Shown: in pieces, positions 1 through 6,996 of the stretch
How positions within the stretch are numbered: the first letter of the stretch is position 1
How the letters are laid out: each line of letters opens with the position of its first letter
From: Prevotellaceae bacterium
Lineage (GTDB): Bacteria; Bacteroidota; Bacteroidia; Bacteroidales; Paludibacteraceae
Direction of reading: 5' to 3'
Length of the DNA: 8,216 nt
Assembly (NCBI GenBank): GCA_031270425.1
Contig: JAISXQ010000054.1
Coordinates: forward strand, 1 to 8,216
Made by a program: the position numbers and the translations under genes
Notes under the pieces: model-generated
What the model saw: the letters and a program-made list of their open reading frames with translations, nothing else
What the model was told of the DNA's origin: nothing
Database searches by the model: none

Positions 1-1
1 G

Positions 2-1228
2 AAACTGCCCGGAAAGAAAAAGCTTACGGAAGCCGAATGGAAGGAGCTAAGTGCAGGTTTTGGAGCTTACCAGGCGTGGCTGTCGGAAAAAGCGGGCATT
101 GCAGTTGAAGCGTTGGGGCTGGCTACCGTGCGCGAACTGCTTGCCGGAAACGCGCAGCAGCAACTGACCGCTTTGGTTGAGCAGGACAAGGCACTGGAAA
201 CAAATACCAGGAACATCATGCTGGTGGATAAGCTGGCGCGGTACTATCGTGATTTGTACAAACTGCTGAACAATTATGTAACTTTCTACGATTTTTATTC
301 GCCGGAAGCCGAATCCATTTTCCAATCTGGAAGCCTCTATATCGACCAGCGACGTTGCGACCTTTGCATCAAAGTGAGCGATATGCCCAAACACGGACTT
401 ATTGCCAAATCGAGCGGTATTTGCCTGATATATTGCAATTGTACGTTGAAAGACCGGAACGAAGAAATGACGATTGTTGCGGCGCTTACCGACGGGGATT
501 TCGATAATATTGAAGTCGGGCGGAACGCCGTGTTCTACGATAAGCAAGGACGCGACTGGGACGCGACTATCGTAAAGGTCATAGAAAATCCGATCAGCAT
601 CCGCCAGGCGTTCTGGACTCCTTACCGCCGGACGGCTAAATTCATATCTACGCAGATTGAAAAATTTGCCTCGTCGAAAGATAAAGATTTGGAGACCGCT
701 ACCACATCAAAGATAGAAGAATCCGGATCCAAAATAGGAACGGACGCGGCAATTGCCGGCGCTACACCGGCGCAACCCTTTGACATAGGCAAGTTTGTCG
801 GTATTTTCGCCGCTCTCAGTTTGGCATTGGGAGCCATAGGTTCGGTAATCACGTCGGCGCTTACCGGCTTTCTGAGTTTAGCTTGGTGGAAAATGCCTCT
901 GGCTGTTTTAGGTATCATGTTGTGTATTTCGGGTCCGTCCATGCTGTTGGCTTGGCTTAAACTGCGCAAACGGAATCTGGCGCCTTTGCTCGACGCTAAC
1001 GGTTGGGCTGTGAATGCCCGGGCGACCATCAACATCATGTTCGGAAGAACGTTGACGGAATTGGTTTCGCTACCCGAAAATTCGCACGTAAATATGGTAG
1101 ATCCTTTTGTTAAAAAACGGAATCCTTTTGTACCTGTTATTGTTGCGCTGGTTATAGCAATACTGTCGGTGGCATTCCTGCTGTGGCGTTTTGGTTATGT
1201 TCAGTTGCTTTGTACAGGCGGAGCGTAA
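2..1228 (+). CDS. Unrecognised membrane protein with three C-terminal transmembrane segments (5' end outside window)
   Basis: The reading frame is open from the first bases of the window to a TAA at 1226-1228, so this is the C-terminal 408 residues of a longer protein. I do not recognise the family. Numbering from the first visible codon, residues 1-260 look soluble and mostly helical at first. A cysteine-bearing region follows (C-x2-C at about 119-122, then Cys 141, 145 and 147) that could bind a metal, although this is only a guess. A charged, Ser/Thr/Ala-rich linker (about 222-258) leads to three hydrophobic segments at roughly 264-293, 298-320 and 376-396. A polar loop of about 55 residues lies between the second and third. 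The protein ends six residues after the last segment. No signal or catalytic motif is visible. A TTG at 113 is not the start, because coding-like sequence continues upstream in frame. The gene is confident, the function unknown. Confidence 0.85.
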   Translation, partial: KLPGKKKLTEAEWKELSAGFGAYQAWLSEKAGIAVEALGLATVRELLAGNAQQQLTALVEQDKALETNTRNIMLVDKLARYYRDLYKLLNNYVTFYDFYSPEAESIFQSGSLYIDQRRCDLCIKVSDMPKHGLIAKSSGICLIYCNCTLKDRNEEMTIVAALTDGDFDNIEVGRNAVFYDKQGRDWDATIVKVIENPISIRQAFWTPYRRTAKFISTQIEKFASSKDKDLETATTSKIEESGSKIGTDAAIAGATPAQPFDIGKFVGIFAALSLALGAIGSVITSALTGFLSLAWWKMPLAVLGIMLCISGPSMLLAWLKLRKRNLAPLLDANGWAVNARATINIMFGRTLTELVSLPENSHVNMVDPFVKKRNPFVPVIVALVIAILSVAFLLWRFGYVQLLCTGGA

Positions 1229-1287
1229 TGTTGTTTCGTGGACAAATTCTTTCCCTGACCGTTTCAAAAAATAAAAACAAAAGCCCT

Positions 1288-1317
1288 GCACTAATTTTTA
1301 AAAATGTGCCATTTTAT
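1288..1317 (+). terminator. Possible terminator after the membrane protein gene
   Basis: GCAC (1288-1291) pairs with GTGC (1306-1309) around the perfect palindrome ATTTTTAAAAAT (1294-1305), with a two-base bulge, followed by CATTTTATT. It lies about 60 bases after the stop at 1228. The GC part of the stem is only four pairs and the final T tract is interrupted, so the assignment is tentative. Confidence 0.35.
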
Positions 1318-1394
1318 TCTCCTGATAATTAGTTCCCTTTTGATCTTAACAATAAAGAAGTCCTGAAAAAGTGTCCGGTTTATAGATTAATGAT

Positions 1395-1402
1395 TATTTT
1401 TG
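1395..1402 (+). promoter_or_regulatory. Candidate Bacteroidota -7 promoter box for the carboxylase unit
   Basis: TATTTTTG matches the Bacteroidota sigma-factor -7 consensus TAnnTTTG exactly and lies 61 bases before the ATG at 1464. No TTTG -33 element is seen 19-21 bases upstream. The implied transcript would start near 1409 and have a leader of about 55 bases. The whole gap 1229-1463 holds nothing else beyond the terminator-like palindrome listed separately. Confidence 0.4.
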
Positions 1403-1463
1403 TGGTCGGAATTGAGCGTTTTTTCGACGCTTGATTTTTTCGTTTAACTAAAAAACATAGCAC

Positions 1464-3008
1464 ATGACTTTAATGAAGAATGTTTTAGCTTTGCGCCAGA
1501 AAAAAGCCATTGTAGAAAAAGGCGGCGGCGACAAAGCCATTGAAAAGCAGATTGCGATGGGTAAAATGACTGCCCGCGACCGGATTCTCGCTATTTTGGA
1601 TATTGATTCCTTCCACGAATACGATCTTTTTGTACAACACGAAGAACGCAACTTTGGCATGGACGGCAAAGAACTTGCCGGCGACGGAGTTATTACCGGG
1701 ACAGGAACTATAAACGGAGCGCCTGTTTGTATTTATGCGCAGGATTTTACGGTAATGGGCGGCTCGCTCGGACTAAAACACGCGCGTAAAATCACTAAAA
1801 TAATGGATCATGCCTTGAAACTGAAAATTCCCTGCATCGGCATCAACGATTCGGGCGGAGCGCGTATCCAGGAAGGTATCGGAGCGTTGGCGGGTTACGG
1901 AGAAATATTTTACCGCAATACGATGGCGTCGGGAGTGATACCCCAAATATCGGTTATACTCGGACCTTGCGCAGGAGGCGCGGTATATTCGCCGGCGCTG
2001 ACCGACTTCGTTTTTGTTGTCGAAAATATTTCGAAAATGTTTATTACCGGTCCCAATGTTATCGAAACCGTATTGGGCGAAAAAATATCGCAGGAAGACT
2101 TGGGCGGCGCCCGCGTACATGCCGAAATTACCGGAAACGCCCATTTCTACGCCTTATCCGAAATGGAATGTTTTCAGCAAATCAAAGATTTGATTTCGCT
2201 GATTCCCCACAGCAACGAGCGGCGGGCTGAAGCAATTGCCCCCAGAAAACCGAAAAGCAAAAAAAATATCGAGAAGATAATTCCCATCGATCCCAAGCAA
2301 CCTTACGACGTGCGCGATATTATTCAAACGCTGACCGACAATTCCGATTTTCTGGAAGTGCATCAGCTTTGGGCAGCCAACATCGTGGTCGGATTTGGAC
2401 GTATGGAGGGAGAAACAGTCGGATTCGTAGCCAACCAGCCCTTGTATCTGGCAGGATGCCTCGATTGCGATTCGTCGGACAAGGCGGCGCGTTTTATTCG
2501 CTTCTGCGATGCTTTCAATATTCCGATTATTACGTTGGAAGATATGCCGGGTTATCTTCCCGGGGTCGATCAGGAACATGCGGGCGTTATCCGTCACGGT
2601 GCGAAAGTGCTGTATGCGTATTCGGAAGCAATTGTTCCTAAAATCACCATAATCCTGCGCAAGGCTTACGGAGGAGGCTATATCGCGATGAATTCCCGCC
2701 ACTTGGGAGCCGATTTCACATTTGCGTGGCCCAGCGCCGAAATTGCCGTTATGGGTCCCGAAGGCGCTGCCAATATTATTTTCCGCAAAGAAATAATGGA
2801 AGCGGAAGATGAAAACGCTATGCGTCAGAAAAAAGTGCAGGAATACATCGACAAGTTCGCAAACCCCTACGTGGCTGCTTCAAAAGGATATATCGACGGG
2901 GTAATCGAGCCGGCGGAAACCCGCGAATTGCTGCTCCACGCGCTTAACGTATCGAAAAACAAAGAAGATTACCGTCCGAAAAAGAAACACGGTATCCCGC
3001 CGTTTTAA
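1464..3008 (+). CDS. Acyl-CoA carboxylase beta subunit (PccB/MmdA-type carboxyltransferase)
   Basis: This 514-residue cytoplasmic protein has full length for the family. It transfers the carboxyl group between carboxybiotin on the carrier protein and an acyl-CoA, most likely propionyl-CoA/(S)-methylmalonyl-CoA. Both crotonase-like halves are intact. The N-terminal half has NDSGGAR at 128-134 and GPCAGGAVYSPALTDF at 167-182. The C-terminal half has the CLDCDSSDKAARF segment at 332-344, DMPGYLPGVDQE at 360-371 and KAYGGGYIAM at 400-409. The two Gly-rich segments are the expected oxyanion-forming sites. The C-terminus (RPKKKHGIPPF) is of the PCC beta type. ATG at 1464 follows an A-rich tract with no Shine-Dalgarno sequence. 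ATG at 1473 is a possible alternative giving 511 residues. It leads a unit with the biotin carrier and an acyltransferase. Sequence alone does not separate propionyl-CoA carboxylase, methylmalonyl-CoA decarboxylase alpha and transcarboxylase roles, so I give no symbol. Confidence 0.95.
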   Translation: MTLMKNVLALRQKKAIVEKGGGDKAIEKQIAMGKMTARDRILAILDIDSFHEYDLFVQHEERNFGMDGKELAGDGVITGTGTINGAPVCIYAQDFTVMGGSLGLKHARKITKIMDHALKLKIPCIGINDSGGARIQEGIGALAGYGEIFYRNTMASGVIPQISVILGPCAGGAVYSPALTDFVFVVENISKMFITGPNVIETVLGEKISQEDLGGARVHAEITGNAHFYALSEMECFQQIKDLISLIPHSNERRAEAIAPRKPKSKKNIEKIIPIDPKQPYDVRDIIQTLTDNSDFLEVHQLWAANIVVGFGRMEGETVGFVANQPLYLAGCLDCDSSDKAARFIRFCDAFNIPIITLEDMPGYLPGVDQEHAGVIRHGAKVLYAYSEAIVPKITIILRKAYGGGYIAMNSRHLGADFTFAWPSAEIAVMGPEGAANIIFRKEIMEAEDENAMRQKKVQEYIDKFANPYVAASKGYIDGVIEPAETRELLLHALNVSKNKEDYRPKKKHGIPPF

Positions 3009-3009
3009 A

Positions 3010-3045
3010 GGTAGAAGGTAGAAAGTAGAAATTGGAAGTTAAGAA
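3010..3045. repeat. Degenerate heptanucleotide tandem array after the carboxylase beta stop codon
   Basis: Two exact copies of GGTAGAA (3010-3016, 3017-3023) are followed by degenerate copies AGTAGAA (3024-3030), ATTGGAA (3031-3037) and GTTAAGAA (3038-3045). The array begins two bases after the stop codon and fills most of the 52-base gap before the biotin carrier gene. It lies inside the presumed transcript. Each unit ends in GAA. Confidence 0.75.
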
Positions 3046-3060
3046 ACTAATAACTGCGAA

Positions 3061-3405
3061 ATGGAAAAACCGAAGAATGAATACGTTGATTTTGCCGTAA
3101 CGGCAAGAAAGTATAAAACCCTTCTGACGGAAAAATACAGGCATCGTGCGGTATGGACTAACCCGAGCGCTTACGAAGTGCACTCGTTCATACCGGGGAC
3201 GATTATTGAAATTTCGGTAAAGGAAGGAAATGTTGTGGAAGAAGGAACTCCTTTATTGATTCTCGAAGCCATGAAGATGCAAAACCGCATCGAAATGCCC
3301 TTTACGGCTAAAATAAAGAAAATTCATGTGAAAACCGGTCAAAAGATAGCGAAAGGCACGTTGATGGTAGAATTGTACCAGGCGGAAGAGGATACGAAAA
3401 AATAA
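3061..3405 (+). CDS. Biotin carboxyl carrier protein of an acyl-CoA carboxylase
   Basis: This 114-residue protein is a biotinyl domain with a short N-terminal extension. Residues about 41-106 form the beta-barrel domain. The biotinylation motif EAMKM is at 69-73, with Lys72 as the predicted attachment site. The hairpin glycines PG (45-46) and EG (55-56, 61-62) and a C-terminal symmetric half (KIKKIHVKTGQKIAKGT) are present. It carries CO2 as carboxybiotin between a biotin carboxylase and the carboxyltransferase encoded 52 bases upstream. The 40-residue N-terminal part is charged and lacks the Pro/Ala-rich flexible linker seen in decarboxylase gamma subunits such as MmdC. That favours a carboxylase complex over a membrane decarboxylase, although this is inference. 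The gene for the next protein begins only 13 bases after its stop, so they are almost certainly co-transcribed. ATG at 3061 follows an A-rich tract without a Shine-Dalgarno sequence. Confidence 0.93.
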   Translation: MEKPKNEYVDFAVTARKYKTLLTEKYRHRAVWTNPSAYEVHSFIPGTIIEISVKEGNVVEEGTPLLILEAMKMQNRIEMPFTAKIKKIHVKTGQKIAKGTLMVELYQAEEDTKK

Positions 3406-3418
3406 AGCTGAAATTTTT

Positions 3419-4237
3419 ATGTACACCGAAGAAGAATTACGATTTGACGTTGCGAAAATATTAAAAGAGAAAGCGCCGAACAAAAAAGTTCCCAAATTTA
3501 TTGTAAACTATCTGCGCAGGATTATCCACGAAGAGGAGTTGAACCGATTTATGGAGCTTCACGGCAGAAAACGGAACATGGAATTTATCGAGGCGATACA
3601 CGATTTTTACGATATTACTACGACCGTCGAAGGGACGGAAAAACTGCCCCGGGGCGGAAAATATATCTTCGTAAGCAACCACCCACTGGGAGGAATGGAC
3701 GGAGTAAGCCTTGCTTATTATATCGGAAAAGAATACGAAAACAAGGTAAAAATTTACGCCAACGATATTCTGCTTTTTGTCCGTCCGCTGAACGATATTT
3801 TTATCCCGATAAACAAAACAGGCAGTCAGGCGAAAGGCAACGCTTTGATAACTCAGGAATTTTTCGAATCCGACTGTCATTTAATCACTTTTCCGGCGGG
3901 AGCCTGTTCGAGAAAAATCAATGGCAAGATCGTTGACACCGATTGGAGGAAGAATTTTATCGGCAAATCCGTACAGCACAAGCGCGATATTGTACCGCTG
4001 TATTTTGAAGGACGCAACACCAACTTCTTTTACAACCTGGCGAAATTGCGTAAATTTTTAGGCATAAAACTGAATATCGAAATGCTTTATCTTGCCGACG
4101 AGTTCGCTAAACAACGTGGAAAACGCCACCGCATTTATATCGGCGAAGCTATCCCGTGGCAAACCTTCGACAAATCGAAATCGCAAGCCGAATGGGCGCA
4201 GTGGGTAAAAGAGAAAGTGTATGCCATACGGAAATAA
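3419..4237 (+). CDS. PlsC/hemolysin-type acyltransferase, possible GlsA-like lipid O-acyltransferase
   Basis: This 272-residue protein belongs to the lysophospholipid acyltransferase superfamily (PF01553 type). Motif I is SNHPLGGMDG at 86-95, with His88 and Asp94 as the predicted catalytic pair. The spacing is HX5D rather than the HX4D of classical PlsC. Motif III is FPAGACSR (158-165), followed by a WRKNF element (176-180). Motif IV-like residues IVPLYFEGRNTNFFY (191-205) and the late IGEAIPW (241-247) follow. These features resemble the putative-hemolysin/OlsA branch, which in Bacteroidota includes GlsA, the O-acyltransferase of glycine-lipid synthesis. There is no signal peptide or transmembrane helix, so it is likely a peripheral protein at the inner face of the cytoplasmic membrane. 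GlsA is usually discussed with the N-acyltransferase GlsB, but no GlsB-like gene is in this window. The exact acyl acceptor is therefore unproven, and lysophosphatidate remains possible. Confidence 0.85.
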   Translation: MYTEEELRFDVAKILKEKAPNKKVPKFIVNYLRRIIHEEELNRFMELHGRKRNMEFIEAIHDFYDITTTVEGTEKLPRGGKYIFVSNHPLGGMDGVSLAYYIGKEYENKVKIYANDILLFVRPLNDIFIPINKTGSQAKGNALITQEFFESDCHLITFPAGACSRKINGKIVDTDWRKNFIGKSVQHKRDIVPLYFEGRNTNFFYNLAKLRKFLGIKLNIEMLYLADEFAKQRGKRHRIYIGEAIPWQTFDKSKSQAEWAQWVKEKVYAIRK

Positions 4238-4293
4238 AAACAGGAGAATCTGCCGTACAGCCCGACGTGCTGTCTTTGATTCATGCAAATAAA

Positions 4294-4324
4294 GGCGATA
4301 TTTTTTTCAATTCGCCGCTTTTTT
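4294..4324. terminator. Possible bidirectional terminator between convergent genes
   Basis: GGCGA (4294-4298) and TCGCC (4312-4316) can pair around an AT-rich loop of 13 bases, followed by a T tract ending at 4324. It sits between the acyltransferase stop (4237) and the converging Lrp gene stop (4339), where a shared terminator is expected. The stem is only five pairs, so confidence is modest. Confidence 0.4.
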
Positions 4325-4338
4325 AATTATTTATACTT

Positions 4339-4794
4339 TTATTCTATCGGAATCGAGCGACGTATCCGCTGGTCGAGCGAAGTCAACGTTTCCGTAGTAG
4401 CTACTCCGTTTATTTCCTGTATTTTCCCGTTAAGCAATTCCATTAAATGTTCGGCGTTTTTCGCGTATAATTTAATAAGAATCGTGTAGGGTCCAAGGGT
4501 GTACTGCGATTCGACTATTTCGGGGATTTTCTCCAATTCGTTTACCACTTCTTTATACATCGAAGCCCGTTCCAGAGTAATACCGATATATACGCATATC
4601 TGGTAACCAAGCATTTTAGCGTTAACAGTATATCCCGACCCTGTAATAACTTCCATATCTATCAAGCGTTGTACGCGCTGATGTATCGCCGCTCTCGAAA
4701 CGCCGCATTCCTCCGCAACGTCTTTAAACGGCAGGCGTGCATTTTGTGTAATTATCTGTAATATTTTTCGATCCAACTGATCTATTTTTTCCAT
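4339..4794 (-). CDS. Lrp/AsnC family transcriptional regulator
   Basis: This 151-residue protein has full length for the family. An N-terminal winged helix-turn-helix covers residues about 5-54, with DQLDRKIL at 5-12 and the recognition helix VSRAAIHQRVQRL at 32-44. A C-terminal RAM (ligand-sensing, oligomerising) domain covers about 65-146 and contains the LGPYTILIKLY segment (100-110). Family members bind DNA as octamers or dimers and respond to amino acids, often leucine or others. The effector and targets here cannot be read from the sequence. The gene lies downstream of the FKBP genes on the same strand, but a strong terminator and its own promoter-like box separate it from them. It is therefore probably monocistronic. 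It converges on the acyltransferase gene, with a 101-base gap. The start ATG at 4792-4794 matches the usual N-terminus MEKIDQLDRKIL. Confidence 0.95.
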   Translation of the reverse strand: MEKIDQLDRKILQIITQNARLPFKDVAEECGVSRAAIHQRVQRLIDMEVITGSGYTVNAKMLGYQICVYIGITLERASMYKEVVNELEKIPEIVESQYTLGPYTILIKLYAKNAEHLMELLNGKIQEINGVATTETLTSLDQRIRRSIPIE

Positions 4795-4819
4795 AGTGAT
4801 TATTTTTTTTATTGTCGTG

Positions 4820-4827
4820 CAAATATA
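4820..4827 (-). promoter_or_regulatory. Candidate -7 promoter box for the Lrp gene
   Basis: On the minus strand TATATTTG matches TAnnTTTG exactly. It ends 25 bases before the Lrp start codon, giving a short leader of roughly 20 bases. No TTTG -33 element is visible at the usual 19-21 base spacing, so the call rests on the -7 box and position. Confidence 0.5.
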
Positions 4828-4893
4828 TACATTCTAACTGGTTTTTTTAATAATTCCTGTTATAAATATCGTCTTGAAATCTCAAAAAGAACA

Positions 4894-4921
4894 AAAAACC
4901 GGATGCAGGCAGCCGGTTTTT
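4894..4921 (-). terminator. Rho-independent terminator after the FKBP genes
   Basis: AAAAACCGG (4894-4902) is an exact inverted repeat of CCGGTTTTT (4913-4921), with a ten-base loop. Read on the minus strand, the GC stem ends in a T run and starts 28 bases after the stop codon of the 411-residue FKBP lipoprotein. Flanking A and T runs would allow it to work in both directions, but no plus-strand gene ends nearby. Confidence 0.8.
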
Positions 4922-4948
4922 GTTTTAACCCATAGACTTAACTATAAT

Positions 4949-6184
4949 TTATTTTTCTATGGAAATAAGTTCTATTTCGAAAATAAGAGTTGAAAACGGT
5001 TTAATCGTTCCTTGGTCAGCTGATCCATAAGCCAGATTCTGAGGAATATAAAGAATCCATTTCGAACCTGCGGGCATCAACTGCAAGGCTTCCGTCCATC
5101 CTCTTATAACCTGGTTCAGTCCAAATACGGAAGCTTCCTTACGTTCTACGGAGCTGTCGAATACCGTTCCGTCAATCAAGGTTCCGTGGTAATGAACCTT
5201 TACGCGGTCGGTTTCCGTTGGTTTTTTCCCTTTTCCGGTTTTCACGATTTTGTATTGAAGTCCGCTTTCCGTTATAACAACATCTTTATTTTTAGCGTTT
5301 TCGGCAAGGAAAGCTTCGCCGGCTTCCTTGTTTTCCTTATATTGTACGGCTATTTTCTCTTCGCGTTGTTTCTGGACTAACTCCTGTATGTACTGTTGAG
5401 GATCGATTGCGGAAAAAACAGCGTCTTTACCTGCCAGTGCGTTAATCATGGCTTGGATGAAAATATTTTTATCCGCCAAAATGGTAGAGTCTCCGAAAAG
5501 TCCCGCCCCGCTCGAAGCCTGTTTCAAACCCACGCCGAGGCTTTCTCCCTGCTCGATAATGCGGTCGTCATCCTTAGCCGTTAAGCCTTTGTCTAACCCT
5601 TTTAAGTATGCTTTTGAAATTTTCAGGCTCGAATCGTTTCCGAAATAATAATCTTTCATTTGAGAGGCGCTGCTTACGCCAATGGCATAATTCAAACTGT
5701 CGAGTTCTTTTGCGCTTGGCACGGCGGAAAGCGAATCGTTGCGGAATTTGGCAAACAGTCTGTCGGCGACTTCCCTTGCGTTTTCAGCGGAAATCTTCAA
5801 TTCTTTTCCAAGCAGCGTGTTGTTGATAGCTTTTTGGGCAATTTTAGGTATTACTTTTAATGCGGAGTCTCCAAAAAACGGCTGGGCTTTAATGTTTGAC
5901 CCCAATTCTATCCCCTGGTAATAAGCCTGAATTTCTTCGTGCGACAAGGAAGCTATCGAGCTTTTATAGCCTTTTTCCACCGCTTTGAAAAAGTCTTTTT
6001 GTTTTTTACCTGTCGTATCAAGGATTTCGGTTTTCAACGAATTTCCGTAAGAAATTCCCATCGCATAGTTCACACTGTCGTTGACAGAATTTAGTGTTAT
6101 GTCTTTTGCCTGATATGTTTTTCCGCAGGAAGCGAACAAAACAACAACGGTAAAAGCCGTCAAAAATAAATTGTTTTTTTTCAT
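4949..6184 (-). CDS. FKBP-type peptidyl-prolyl cis-trans isomerase lipoprotein with duplicated FKBP_N modules
   Basis: This 411-residue envelope protein is predicted to catalyse prolyl cis-trans isomerisation during folding of exported proteins. Residues 1-20 form a lipoprotein signal ending in the lipobox LFASC, with Cys20 as the lipidated residue. No acidic surface-export signal directly follows the cysteine, which suggests a periplasm-facing anchor (inference). The N-terminal dimerisation motif is present twice: DSVNYAMGISYGNSLK at 36-51 and DSLNYAIGVSSASQMK at 162-177. A helical linker at about 265-300 leads to one FKBP domain (304-411). The active-site residues expected from FKBP12 are kept: Tyr332, Phe342-Asp343, Phe354, Val359-Ile360, Trp363, Tyr386 and Phe402. 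The usual IPP loop near the end is replaced by IKPF. A shorter FKBP lies 59 bases upstream on the same strand and no promoter box lies between them, so they are probably co-transcribed. Confidence 0.93.
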   Translation of the reverse strand: MKKNNLFLTAFTVVVLFASCGKTYQAKDITLNSVNDSVNYAMGISYGNSLKTEILDTTGKKQKDFFKAVEKGYKSSIASLSHEEIQAYYQGIELGSNIKAQPFFGDSALKVIPKIAQKAINNTLLGKELKISAENAREVADRLFAKFRNDSLSAVPSAKELDSLNYAIGVSSASQMKDYYFGNDSSLKISKAYLKGLDKGLTAKDDDRIIEQGESLGVGLKQASSGAGLFGDSTILADKNIFIQAMINALAGKDAVFSAIDPQQYIQELVQKQREEKIAVQYKENKEAGEAFLAENAKNKDVVITESGLQYKIVKTGKGKKPTETDRVKVHYHGTLIDGTVFDSSVERKEASVFGLNQVIRGWTEALQLMPAGSKWILYIPQNLAYGSADQGTIKPFSTLIFEIELISIEK

Positions 6185-6243
6185 TTTTAGGATTACTTTT
6201 TGTTTGATTTAATTTGATATTTCATTTTTTTGTTTCATTTTTT

Positions 6244-6978
6244 TTATTCTGCCGGATTTATTTCGAGCAGTTCAACATCGAAAATCAGTGTTGCGTAAGG
6301 CGGAATCGCGCCCTGTCTTCCCTGTTCGCCGTAAGCAAGGTTGTAAGGAATAAAAAATTTGTATTTCGCTCCTGTGGACATTAATTGAACGCCTTCCGTC
6401 CATCCCGGAATGACTTGATTAAGAGGGAACACTATCGGTTCGCCGCGGTCAACGGAACTGTCGAACTTGTCGCCGTTAATGAGGAAACCTTCGTAATGGA
6501 CTTTTACTTTGTCTGTCGCCAAAGGTTTTGCTCCTTCCGCCGGAGTAACGACGATGTATTGCAAGCCGCTTTCGGTTACTTGTACGCCCTCTTTCGTCTT
6601 ATTTTCTTCCAGATACGCCGCGTTCTCCGTTTTGCTTTTTCCCGCTTCCAATTGCTGGTATTTCGTAATATAGCTTCCGAAATATTCATTGGCAAATTCT
6701 TGCGTCATCAATGCAGAATCGCCTTTTAAAACGGTTGCAAAACCTTTAATCAACAAATCGGCATTGGACTTACCCCCCGGAATGTTTTTCAAGTTTTCGC
6801 CGAAATTAGCGCCCAGATTCATACCCAGCGCGTAACTCATGGAATCCACATCATTGGTAAACAATGGAGCCGGAACTTCCTCTACAAGAGGAGTTTTCTT
6901 TGATTTTTTCTTCGATTTGGCTTCTACCGGCGCTAAAACAATAGCAATTGCCGCTACTAATAAAAATACTTTTTTCAT
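6244..6978 (-). CDS. Exported FKBP-type peptidyl-prolyl cis-trans isomerase (FkpA/Mip-like)
   Basis: This 244-residue protein is the compact form of the FKBP_N plus FKBP architecture. Residues 1-20 are a hydrophobic Sec signal without lipobox, with likely cleavage after the VEA at 18-20. A very lysine-rich stretch (21-28) follows. One FKBP_N motif, DSMSYALGMNLGANFG, lies at 45-60. A helical linker precedes the FKBP domain (about 133-241), which keeps Tyr162, Phe172-Asp173, Phe184, Val189-Ile190, Trp193, Tyr216, the IPPY loop (225-228) and Phe233. It is predicted to be an active periplasmic isomerase and chaperone. I chose ATG at 6978 because it starts a clean signal peptide. An in-frame ATG at 7020 adds 14 residues translated from a tandem repeat and is unlikely. 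The gene is upstream of and probably co-transcribed with the 411-residue paralogue. Confidence 0.93.
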   Translation of the reverse strand: MKKVFLLVAAIAIVLAPVEAKSKKKSKKTPLVEEVPAPLFTNDVDSMSYALGMNLGANFGENLKNIPGGKSNADLLIKGFATVLKGDSALMTQEFANEYFGSYITKYQQLEAGKSKTENAAYLEENKTKEGVQVTESGLQYIVVTPAEGAKPLATDKVKVHYEGFLINGDKFDSSVDRGEPIVFPLNQVIPGWTEGVQLMSTGAKYKFFIPYNLAYGEQGRQGAIPPYATLIFDVELLEINPAE

Positions 6979-6996
6979 CTGTTTTAAAATTAGAAT

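Noticed and set aside
113..115. TTG as start of the first gene
   Set aside because: The same frame is open and protein-like back to base 2, so this codon is internal to a gene truncated by the window edge.
1415..1440. Hairpin plus T run in the carboxylase leader as an attenuator
   Set aside because: AGCG and CGCT (1415-1418, 1428-1431) give only a four-pair stem with a nine-base loop, too weak to support a regulatory call.
2154..2702. Minus-strand reading frame of 182 codons opposite the carboxylase beta gene
   Set aside because: It lies fully inside a strongly conserved enzyme gene, has no recognisable domain, and is explained as antisense openness.
4257..4273. ACAGC/GCTGT hairpin after the acyltransferase gene as its terminator
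   Set aside because: It is a five-pair stem followed by CTTTG rather than a T run. The GGCGA/TCGCC site downstream is a better candidate.
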